From: JBBIOI01 sp037443425
Lineage (GTDB): Bacteria; Desulfobacterota; BSN033; UBA1163
DNA length: 5,690 nt
NCBI GenBank assembly: GCA_037443425.1
Contig: JBBIOI010000167.1
Location: 1 to 5,690 of the forward strand
Direction of reading: 5' to 3'
Made by a program: the position numbers and the translations under genes. The notes beneath the pieces were generated by a model. It saw only the letters and a list, made by a program, of their open reading frames with translations, was not told the origin of the DNA and did not search any database. Positions 1-4,921 of this stretch are shown here, in pieces. Each line of letters starts with the position of its first letter. Position 1 is the first letter of the stretch.

Positions 1-1
1 C

Positions 2-367
2 AGCTTGGATTACATCACAATCAATCCAGATAGTCCTTTCACCAAATGCATTAAGGTCTGTTATTGCCCTAAGGGACCTTCCTATAAGGCGTTGAATCTC
101 GAAAGCCCTTCCACTTCCTCGACCTGTTAATGAATCCCTTGGGGTTCGCGTATGTGTTGAGCGAGGAAGCATAGAATATTCAGCAGTAATCCAGCCCTTT
201 CCTGTATTTTTTAAAAATGGTGGGACTCTTTCTTCCACGCTTGCAGAACAGATTACCTTGGTATCTCCCATTTCGATAAGGGCTGATCCTTCTGCGTGTT
301 TCAAATAGTTTCTTATTATTTTTACTGGTCTGAGCTTATCAGGACCTCTTCCATCTGAACGTCTCAT
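2..367 (-). CDS. rph: RNase PH, N-terminal half (runs off left edge)
   Basis: RNase PH is a phosphate-dependent 3'-5' exoribonuclease that trims the 3' ends of tRNA precursors and works as a ring-shaped hexamer in the cytoplasm. Translating the minus strand from the ATG at 367-365 gives 122 codons without a stop up to the window edge, roughly half of the family's usual length of about 240 residues. The sequence follows the family closely: an RSDGR start, RPVKIIRNYLKHAEGSALIE (14-33), GDTKVICSASVEE (34-46), GWITAEYSMLPRSTHTR (58-74), GRAFEIQRLIGRSLRA (86-101) and DCDVIQA (116-122). The arginine of GRAFEIQR corresponds to the phosphate-binding region. A strong GGAGGT ribosome site (377-372) lies four bases before the ATG and fixes the start. 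The gene lies 41 bases downstream of the MFS gene on the same strand, so co-transcription is likely. The C-terminal half lies outside the window. Confidence 0.97.
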   Translation of the reverse strand, partial: MRRSDGRGPDKLRPVKIIRNYLKHAEGSALIEMGDTKVICSASVEERVPPFLKNTGKGWITAEYSMLPRSTHTRTPRDSLTGRGSGRAFEIQRLIGRSLRAITDLNAFGERTIWIDCDVIQA

Positions 368-408
368 AAGAACCTCCAATTATATTTTCACAATTACATA
401 AGTTTTTG

Positions 409-1875
409 TCAATTTACCTTTTTACCTCTAACCCATGAAAGAAAGACTGCCAAAAGACCTATAGCTAAGACTATCTTCCATACTTGATTTATACTTTCAA
501 GGGTTGGAACCGCTTTTTCATGGGTTAGAGGGTGAAGAGATATTATCATTTCAGCTAATGCCACACCCATGACCAGTCCAAGATTCCTTGAAAGGGCAGA
601 AAAGCTTGAAGCCACTCCAACCTTATCTCTTGGCAATGAACTTATTATGGCATTATTATTTGCTGGATTAAATAAAGCAATTCCAATCCCTAAAACTATC
701 TGACGCCAAAGGATTTCAAAGTCTCTTGAATCTTCATTTAAATAAGTAAAAGAGAAGATGGTTAGCGATGTAAGTAACAATCCTAAGGTTGCAGGAATCC
801 TTACTCCAACTTTATCAGAGAATTTTCCACCCAGTGGCGCCATCACCATTATTGTCAATGAAACAGGAAAGACCATCATTCCAACCTTGGATGGTGAAAA
901 ACCCAATACATTTTGAAGAAAAAATGGGATGACAAAATTATGTGCACCTCCCACTGAAAAAGAAAGAAGGCCTGCCCCGAGCGACGATATGAATAGCCTT
1001 TTTCTTAAAAGGCTCAGATCAATCAAAGGGAATGGAGATATTGCCTCCACCGCAATAAAGATACCAAGAAAGATTAAACTCATAAAGAGCAATACTAATG
1101 ATAAGGGTGTTAAGGCCTTCCCTACTTGATTGAAGAAAAGAAGGAGGGATGAAATAGAGATACCAAGAAAGATTAAACTCATAAAGAGCAATACTAATGA
1201 TAAGGGTGTTAAGGCCTTCCCTACTTGATTGAAGAAAAGAAGGAGGGATGAAATAGAGATAAACAGAAGGAGTGCTCCCCATACATCCAGCCGAACCTTA
1301 CCTTTTATGGAATCTTTATTTAATGCCTTAAAAGAGATAGTTGTCCCTAATATACCGATTGGAAGATTGATAAAAAATATGTATCTCCATCCGAGATGCT
1401 CAATTAAGAATCCTCCAAGGATTGGTCCTGTTAAGAAGCCAGCCGAGATAACAGATCCAAGCATCCCTAATCTTTCTCCTCTTTCAGTTTCAGGAAATGT
1501 AGTTGCAATGATTGCAGTTCCATTTACCATCAATGAAGATGCCCCCAATCCTTGAATCATTCTTGAACCAATAAGCATATAGATATTGTTTGAGATACCA
1601 CATAAGACCGATCCAAGGGTAAAAACAATAAACCCTAAGATATAAGTCCTTTTTTGTCCAAAGAGATCTGCAACCCTTCCAACAAGAAGAAGACATCCAG
1701 TAATAATAATCAGATAACCTGTTACGACCCATGCAACCATGGGCAGGGTTGTATTCAAAGATATTACAATGGTAGGAAGTGAAATATTAACAATACTCGC
1801 ATCAAGTGTTGACATAAAAGCACCAATCGAAACGCTTAGTATAATAAGGGATTTTTTATGTGATAGAATTAACAT
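409..1875 (-). CDS. MFS multidrug/proton antiporter, DHA2 (14-helix, EmrB/QacA-like), with internal duplication
   Basis: This is an inner-membrane transporter of the major facilitator superfamily, probably exporting drugs or other small hydrophobic molecules in exchange for protons. The substrate cannot be read from sequence. From the ATG at 1875 it is 488 residues. An in-frame TTG at 1881 would add two residues; neither start has a good Shine-Dalgarno site. Visible motifs are LDASIVNISLP in helix 1 (24-34, motif D1 type, acidic D25), GRVADLFGQKR (66-76, motif A), R105 in SRMIQGLGAS (motif B region), GFLTGPILGG (146-155, antiporter motif C) and GWRYIFFINLPIG (162-174). The C-terminal half has a second motif-A-like GKFSDKVG. 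Motif C and the length support the 14-helix DHA2 group. The oddity is a perfect 33-residue tandem duplication (about residues 206-271), which lengthens the protein from an expected 455 residues and probably gives an odd helix number. Whether it remains functional is unknown. The next gene on this strand is rph. Confidence 0.93.
   Translation of the reverse strand: MLILSHKKSLIILSVSIGAFMSTLDASIVNISLPTIVISLNTTLPMVAWVVTGYLIIITGCLLLVGRVADLFGQKRTYILGFIVFTLGSVLCGISNNIYMLIGSRMIQGLGASSLMVNGTAIIATTFPETERGERLGMLGSVISAGFLTGPILGGFLIEHLGWRYIFFINLPIGILGTTISFKALNKDSIKGKVRLDVWGALLLFISISSLLLFFNQVGKALTPLSLVLLFMSLIFLGISISSLLLFFNQVGKALTPLSLVLLFMSLIFLGIFIAVEAISPFPLIDLSLLRKRLFISSLGAGLLSFSVGGAHNFVIPFFLQNVLGFSPSKVGMMVFPVSLTIMVMAPLGGKFSDKVGVRIPATLGLLLTSLTIFSFTYLNEDSRDFEILWRQIVLGIGIALFNPANNNAIISSLPRDKVGVASSFSALSRNLGLVMGVALAEMIISLHPLTHEKAVPTLESINQVWKIVLAIGLLAVFLSWVRGKKVN
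1059..1261. repeat. Perfect 99-bp tandem duplication inside the MFS gene
   Basis: Bases 1059-1162 are identical to 1158-1261, so a 99-bp unit occurs twice, followed by a five-base third start (AGATA). AGATA sits at 1059, 1158 and 1257, the pattern expected when a duplication arises between short direct repeats. Identity stops at the base outside each end (1058 versus 1157; 1163 versus 1262). The unit is a multiple of three and stays in frame. It encodes 33 residues spanning the end of one hydrophobic helix (ISISSLLLFF), a short loop (NQVGKALTPL) and most of the next helix (SLVLLFMSLIFLG). Full identity of the copies implies a recent event or an assembly artefact. Confidence 0.97.
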
Positions 1876-1888
1876 AAGCAAAAATTAA

Positions 1889-1894
1889 ATTATA
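1889..1894 (-). promoter_or_regulatory. Possible -10 box for the MFS-rph unit
   Basis: On the minus strand TATAAT (1894-1889) is preceded by GG, 13 bases before the ATG at 1875. A start point about seven bases downstream would fall near 1882, giving an almost leaderless transcript, which fits the lack of a Shine-Dalgarno site there. No good -35 box lies at 16-18 bases; TTGAAA is present but only 11 bases upstream. The TATAAT match is seen, the promoter role is inferred, and it could be chance in AT-rich DNA. Confidence 0.3.
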
Positions 1895-1944
1895 CCGAGA
1901 TCATTTTTCAAGGCCTAAATGTAAAAAACATATAATTACCTGAA

Positions 1945-1975
1945 TTGAAATGAATAAAGAAAGCGGTTATATAAA
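1945..1975 (+). promoter_or_regulatory. Possible sigma-70 type promoter for the MoxR-VWA operon
   Basis: TTGAAA at 1945-1950 (five of six bases of the -35 consensus) is followed by TATATA at 1968-1973 (17-base spacer) or TATAAA at 1970-1975 (19-base spacer, a better hexamer). Transcription would start near 1980, leaving a leader of about 85 bases before the ATG at 2066, which includes the palindrome at 2015-2028. The boxes are seen; activity is inferred. Confidence 0.4.
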
Positions 1976-1987
1976 TAATTTAGTTTT

Positions 1988-2032
1988 CAGGGCAAATCGC
2001 AAACAAAAGAATAAGCCTAAACTTAGGCCCTG
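1988..2032 (+). promoter_or_regulatory. Nested inverted repeats in the leader of the MoxR gene
   Basis: CAGGGC (1988-1993) is the exact reverse complement of GCCCTG (2027-2032). Inside lies a 14-base palindrome, GCCTAA-AC-TTAGGC (2015-2028), which overlaps the outer right arm, so the two stems are mutually exclusive. GGCCTAAA also occurs at 1912-1919, close to the possible MFS promoter. The palindrome could be an operator for a dimeric regulator, or the stems could act in the mRNA leader. There is no poly-T tract, so it is not an intrinsic terminator. Function is unproven. Confidence 0.35.
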
Positions 2033-2052
2033 TAATCTCATTACTTTTTAAT

Positions 2053-2059
2053 TGAGGAG
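2053..2059 (+). promoter_or_regulatory. Ribosome binding site of the MoxR-family gene
   Basis: TGAGGAG lies six bases before the ATG at 2066. It is a strong Shine-Dalgarno match and fixes that start. Confidence 0.8.
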
Positions 2060-2065
2060 TTTAAA

Positions 2066-2911
2066 ATGGGAAGCGAGATAAGACAATTTTTAGGTGCATC
2101 CAAATATGTCCTTGATGAGGAACTTGCAAAGATTGTAAATATTTCAATTGCACTTGAAATGCCACTTTTGTTGAAGGGAGAGCCTGGAACAGGCAAGACC
2201 ATGCTTGCCCATGCTATTGCCGAGGCATTCAATATGAAATTAATAGTGCTTAATGTAAAATCAAACATGAAACTTGTTGATGCCCTCTATCAATACGACA
2301 CCCTTACGAGATTAAATGATAGCCGCTTTGGAGATTCAAAAAGGGATGTAAGTAAGATAGAAGATTATATCCGTATGGGTAAAATAGGTCAGGCATTCGT
2401 TTCTGATGAGAAGGTTGTTTTATTAATAGATGAAATCGATAAAGCGGATACCGACTTTCAGGATGATATGCTTGATGTCCTTGATCAAATGGAATTCGAT
2501 ATCATAGAGATTGATAAGACCATAAAGGCAAAACATAGACCAATCATTATCATTACCTCCAATGCCAAAAAGGATCTTTCTGACCCGTTCTTAGGTCGTT
2601 GCAATTTTCATCATATTGCATTTCCAGAACCTGATATGATGAGAAGAATTGTTTCAGTTCACTTTCCTGATATTGATAAGGAACTTCTGGAGAGTGCGAT
2701 AAGAACTTTTTATAGACTCAGAGAAATAAAGGGAATTGAAAAGAAACCAGCAACCCGTGAACTCATCAACTGGATTCGTGCATTAAGGTCGGACCCTGAC
2801 TTTCGTGTAAAGGATTTGATAAAAGGAGAAGTCCCTTATTTAGGAGTTTTGTTTAAAAAGAGTCCAGATTACTTCACTGCCCAGAGTGCAATCGGCCGTT
2901 ATAAGGTATGA
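2066..2911 (+). CDS. MoxR-family AAA+ ATPase (CoxD/NorQ/CbbQ-like)
   Basis: This is a cytoplasmic AAA+ ATPase of 281 residues. MoxR-group ATPases form hexameric rings that work with a VWA-domain partner to remodel, activate or insert metal into a client enzyme. Examples are CoxD-CoxE, NorQ-NorD, CbbQ-CbbO and RavA-ViaA. Visible motifs in order are: Walker A GEPGTGKT (38-45), Walker B VVLLIDEID (117-125, with D122 and E123), sensor 1 ITSNAKKDLSD (163-173, N166), the arginine-finger region FLGRCNFHHIAFPEP (175-189, R178) and a likely sensor 2 in KKPATRELINW (226-236, R231). All catalytic positions expected of an active ATPase are present. A strong ribosome site sets the start. The VWA gene begins 13 bases after the stop on the same strand, so the two form one operon. 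No client enzyme gene is in view, so the target is unknown. The ATPase call is sure; the exact subfamily is inferred. Confidence 0.95.
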   Translation: MGSEIRQFLGASKYVLDEELAKIVNISIALEMPLLLKGEPGTGKTMLAHAIAEAFNMKLIVLNVKSNMKLVDALYQYDTLTRLNDSRFGDSKRDVSKIEDYIRMGKIGQAFVSDEKVVLLIDEIDKADTDFQDDMLDVLDQMEFDIIEIDKTIKAKHRPIIIITSNAKKDLSDPFLGRCNFHHIAFPEPDMMRRIVSVHFPDIDKELLESAIRTFYRLREIKGIEKKPATRELINWIRALRSDPDFRVKDLIKGEVPYLGVLFKKSPDYFTAQSAIGRYKV

Positions 2912-2912
2912 C

Positions 2913-2918
2913 AAGGGA
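2913..2918 (+). promoter_or_regulatory. Ribosome binding site that decides the VWA gene start
   Basis: AAGGGA lies six bases before the ATG at 2925. This supports the ATG over an in-frame GTG at 2886, which would overlap the ATPase gene by 26 bases and add 13 residues before the MFVDFFYLL start. Confidence 0.6.
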
Positions 2919-2924
2919 TCTGTT

Positions 2925-4118
2925 ATGTTTGTAGATTTCTTTTATCTTCTCAAAAAGGTAGGGATTCCTGTCTCTCCTACATCTTTTCTTAGATTACAAA
3001 AGGCATTAAGCATGGGATTGGTTAACTCACTTGATGATCTATATACGTCTGCACGTACAATTCTTATTAAGAGTGAGAGATATTTTGATCTGTATGATCA
3101 GGTGTTTGCCCATCATTTCAAAGGGGTTGAACTTAAAGAACCTGATGAATTTGAGCTTTCGGAGATTGCCCGTTTACTTTTAGAAGATTGGTTAAAGAAT
3201 CCCAGAGAACTTGCCTCTCTTTTGGGTATAAATGAAGAAGAGTTGGGGAAGTTAAGCCCGGAAGAGCTTGTTCAATATTTTCTTGACCGATTAAAAGAAC
3301 AGACCGAAGCTCATCACGGAGGCAGTAAGTGGATTGGAACTGGCGGTACCTCTCCTGTAGGTCATTCAGGGTATCATCCTGGTGGAATGAGAGTTGGAGG
3401 GGTTTCGAGAAATAGGTCTGCAATCAAGGTTGCAATGGAGAGAAGATATAAGGATTACTCAGTTGAAGGACCTTTTAATGAATCCCAGATTGGCGAGGCG
3501 TTAAAGAGATTAAGAAATATGGTTCCCCATGGACCAAAGGATAAAGTCAACATAGAGAAGACCATATATGAAACAATGAAGAACTGTGGGGAGATAGAGA
3601 TTGTGTTTGACAGAAGTCTTAAAGACCGACTAAAAGTGATCCTTGCTATTGATAATGGTGGATGGTCAATGGATCCTTATGTTGAACTTGTTCAAACGCT
3701 TTTCAATTATGCAAGGGCACAGTTTAAAGACCTAAAGACCTTCTTCTTTCACAACACTATCTATGATTATTTATGGGAAGATCCACCCAGACGTTTTAAA
3801 CCATTTCCAGTAGATGAACTTGTCAGGTTTGATCCAGAAACAAGGTTTATAATAGTAGGAGATGCAAGCATGGCTCCTTACGAACTTATGGCAACAGATG
3901 GATCGATATATGTTGGAGAAAGATCTGGAAAACCAAGTTACATGAGACTCGAGTTCATTGCCAAGACATTTCCCCACTCTGCATGGCTCAATCCTGTTAG
4001 GGCCTCTGAATGGCCATACATCCAAACGATAATGCGTATTCAGCAGATATTTCCGATGTTTGAGTTAACACTGGATGGTCTTGAAAAGGCAGTTACTCAT
4101 CTCATGCGTAAAAATTAA
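2925..4118 (+). CDS. CoxE-like von Willebrand factor A domain protein, partner of the MoxR ATPase
   Basis: This 397-residue cytoplasmic protein, with no signal peptide or membrane helix visible, is the likely adaptor that links the MoxR ATPase to its client. The N-terminal part (MFVDFFYLLKKVGIPVSP, 1-18, through about 120) is helical and charged, as in CoxE-like proteins. A glycine-rich segment follows (132-160, including IGTGGTSPVG). The VWA domain covers about 234-397. Its MIDAS metal site reads DNGGWSMD (243-250) in place of the classical DxSxS, with T278 in HNTIYD and D313 in IIVGDASMAP as candidate further ligands. D243 and S248 could still bind metal if the loop is re-spaced. The start ATG has its own ribosome site and sits 13 bases after the ATPase stop, so co-expression is very likely. 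The TAA stop lies within the left terminal repeat of the element at 4113-4349. Client and cofactor are unknown. Confidence 0.9.
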   Translation: MFVDFFYLLKKVGIPVSPTSFLRLQKALSMGLVNSLDDLYTSARTILIKSERYFDLYDQVFAHHFKGVELKEPDEFELSEIARLLLEDWLKNPRELASLLGINEEELGKLSPEELVQYFLDRLKEQTEAHHGGSKWIGTGGTSPVGHSGYHPGGMRVGGVSRNRSAIKVAMERRYKDYSVEGPFNESQIGEALKRLRNMVPHGPKDKVNIEKTIYETMKNCGEIEIVFDRSLKDRLKVILAIDNGGWSMDPYVELVQTLFNYARAQFKDLKTFFFHNTIYDYLWEDPPRRFKPFPVDELVRFDPETRFIIVGDASMAPYELMATDGSIYVGERSGKPSYMRLEFIAKTFPHSAWLNPVRASEWPYIQTIMRIQQIFPMFELTLDGLEKAVTHLMRKN

Positions 4119-4349
4119 GAGACCTCTGAAAAACTATTTAAAAATTCTTTCATAAATGGGGAGGTGGGGTGAAAAAGCCTTCGAGCGGATACCTTTATTA
4201 GTTTAGCAATATTGATAAATCCCCTTAAAATAATTGGGTTTTTTCTAAAGCGATTGTTAGCAATTTAAACATTAAAAGCCCGCATTCGAAGGGTTTTGAA
4301 CCCTACCTCACCAGTCTAATCAAAAGACTTTTTCGGAGGTCTCTTAATT
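4113..4349. mobile_element. MITE-like non-coding element with 21-bp terminal inverted repeats
   Basis: The left end (4113-4133, AATTAAGAGACCTCTGAAAA plus A) and the right end (4329-4349) are inverted repeats matching at 20 of 21 positions. Subterminal arms at 4158-4188 and 4280-4312 are also inverted, matching at 26 of 31 aligned bases with a two-base gap. TTAGCAAT occurs twice inside (4203-4210, 4257-4264). No ORF of useful size is present. The size of 237 bp, the paired ends and the missing transposase fit a MITE moved by a transposase elsewhere in the genome. TTAA occurs at both ends (4115-4118, 4344-4347) and could be a target duplication outside a GAGACC-starting terminus. The family is not recognised. 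The element could also act as a transcription barrier after the VWA gene. Confidence 0.75.
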
Positions 4350-4446
4350 CTATCTTTAGATGGTAAAGGACAGGTTAAATTTTTACTTTAAGATTTTATC
4401 AGATACCTTCATGCTTTAATTTTTCATGTGCCATACCCTCACCTAC
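4350..4446. other. Gene-free spacer between two repeats
   Basis: This AT-rich stretch lies between the MITE-like element and the first hairpin repeat. I see no gene, terminator or clear promoter in it. A minus-strand run of about 11 codons starting with ATG and ending in TGA is present but too short to support. Confidence 0.5.
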
Positions 4447-4525
4447 GTCATTCCCGTGAAAACGGGAATCCAGATGTTTTTAAATGGTCTTCTTTTCTCT
4501 GGATTCCTGCATTCGCAGGAATGAC
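4447..4525. repeat. Paired palindromic intergenic repeat, GTCATTCCC type
   Basis: The left unit (4447-4473) runs GTCATTCCCGTGAAAACGGG then AATCCAG. The right unit (4499-4525) is its approximate reverse complement, starting CTGGATTCCTGC and ending GGAATGAC. Each unit is a hairpin by itself: ATTCCCGT-GAAA-ACGGGAAT on the left and ATTCCTGC-ATTC-GCAGGAAT on the right. The stems differ by compensated changes, so pairing is kept while sequence drifts. Such inverted pairs are widespread REP-like intergenic elements in many environmental bacteria and may be moved by REP-associated tyrosine transposases; none is seen here. Confidence 0.85.
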
Positions 4526-4556
4526 AGCTTTAATTCTTCTTTAACTATTCGAGACT

Positions 4557-4654
4557 GTCATTGCGAGGCAAAGCCGAAGCAATCTTTTGAATTGTCATTC
4601 CGAGCCGAGTGAGGAATTCTATGAGATTACCACGCCCTTCGGGCTCGCAATGAC
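4557..4654. repeat. Composite palindromic repeat, GTCATTGCGAG type, with a nested GTCATTCCGAG unit
   Basis: The ends GTCATTGCGAG (4557-4567) and CTCGCAATGAC (4644-4654) are exact reverse complements. Three hairpin units lie inside. Unit 1 has ATTGC (4560-4564) pairing with GCAAT (4579-4583) and an inner GGC-AAA-GCC. Unit 2 has ATTCC (4597-4601) pairing with GGAAT (4613-4617) and begins with its own GTCATTCCGAG. Unit 3 has GCCC-TTC-GGGC (4634-4644). The middle unit resembles a different repeat family lodged inside or joined to the first. It is non-coding and REP-like. Confidence 0.8.
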
Positions 4655-4921
4655 TGAGTCTTGGAGGTTTAAGAGCCGAGGTACGAGTTAATACAAGGGG
4701 AATGATAATCCACTTTTGAAGCTAAATGGAGAATGGGATACATATTGGCAAGGCTGCCCTAAAGAATTTGCCAGGTACGCCAATATAACCTCATCATGGG
4801 AAAAAGATGTTTACTAAAAAAATTTGCATAGAAAAAATTAAAAGTTTATGGTAATAAATAAAGGAAAAATCAATTGTAGAAATTTAAAGATTACCAAAAA
4901 ATAATTTTAGAGAGGGAAGAG
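4655..4921. other. Gene-free leader region upstream of proC
   Basis: These 267 AT-rich bases hold no supportable gene. They contain an inverted repeat, ATATTGGC (4742-4749) with GCCAATAT (4779-4786), with GGCAA (4747-4751) and TTGCC (4769-4773) nested at its inner edge. A weak promoter candidate for proC is TTGCAT (4824-4829), then 17 bases, then TATGGT (4847-4852), but both boxes match the consensus poorly. GAGGGA (4912-4917) is the proC ribosome site. Confidence 0.45.
4742..4786 (+). promoter_or_regulatory. Inverted repeat upstream of proC
   Basis: ATATTGGC at 4742-4749 and GCCAATAT at 4779-4786 are perfect reverse complements separated by 29 bases. It could be a split operator or a stem-loop in a long proC leader. 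No poly-T tract follows. The role is unknown. Confidence 0.3.

Noticed and set aside
929..1555. Plus-strand open frames opposite the MFS gene (929-1129, 1229-1555)
   Set aside because: They lie antisense to a clear MFS gene, have no family resemblance or ribosome site, and one spans the tandem repeat. They are shadow frames.
1019..1732. Minus-strand open frames in other frames of the MFS gene (1019-1282, 1490-1732)
   Set aside because: They overlap the MFS gene in the wrong frame, and the repetitive look of the first is only the 99-bp duplication read out of frame.
2041..2268. Minus-strand 75-codon frame opposite the MoxR gene start
   Set aside because: It is the complement of the Walker A region of a certain gene and has no start signals of its own.
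2886..2924. GTG start for the VWA protein, 39 bases upstream of the chosen ATG
   Set aside because: It would overlap the ATPase gene, lacks its own ribosome site, and adds residues before the family-like MFVDFFYLL start.
3133..4025. Minus-strand frames opposite the VWA gene (3133-3423, 3771-4025)
   Set aside because: They are antisense to a well-supported gene and have no recognisable domain.
4219..4247. Possible intrinsic terminator (CCCC...GGG followed by TTTTTT) inside the MITE-like element
   Set aside because: The stem pairs only about three GC bases before a mismatch, so it is too weak to call.
4380..4440. Minus-strand run of 11 codons starting ATGGCACATGAA, possibly a gene tail
   Set aside because: It is too short to distinguish from chance and has no neighbouring matching sequence.
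4447..4654. CRISPR array
   Set aside because: The repeats are inverted hairpins of different families, not regularly spaced direct repeats with spacers.
4726..4788. Short plus-strand frame of 20 codons upstream of proC
   Set aside because: It has no ribosome site, no recognisable product, and it overlaps the inverted repeat.
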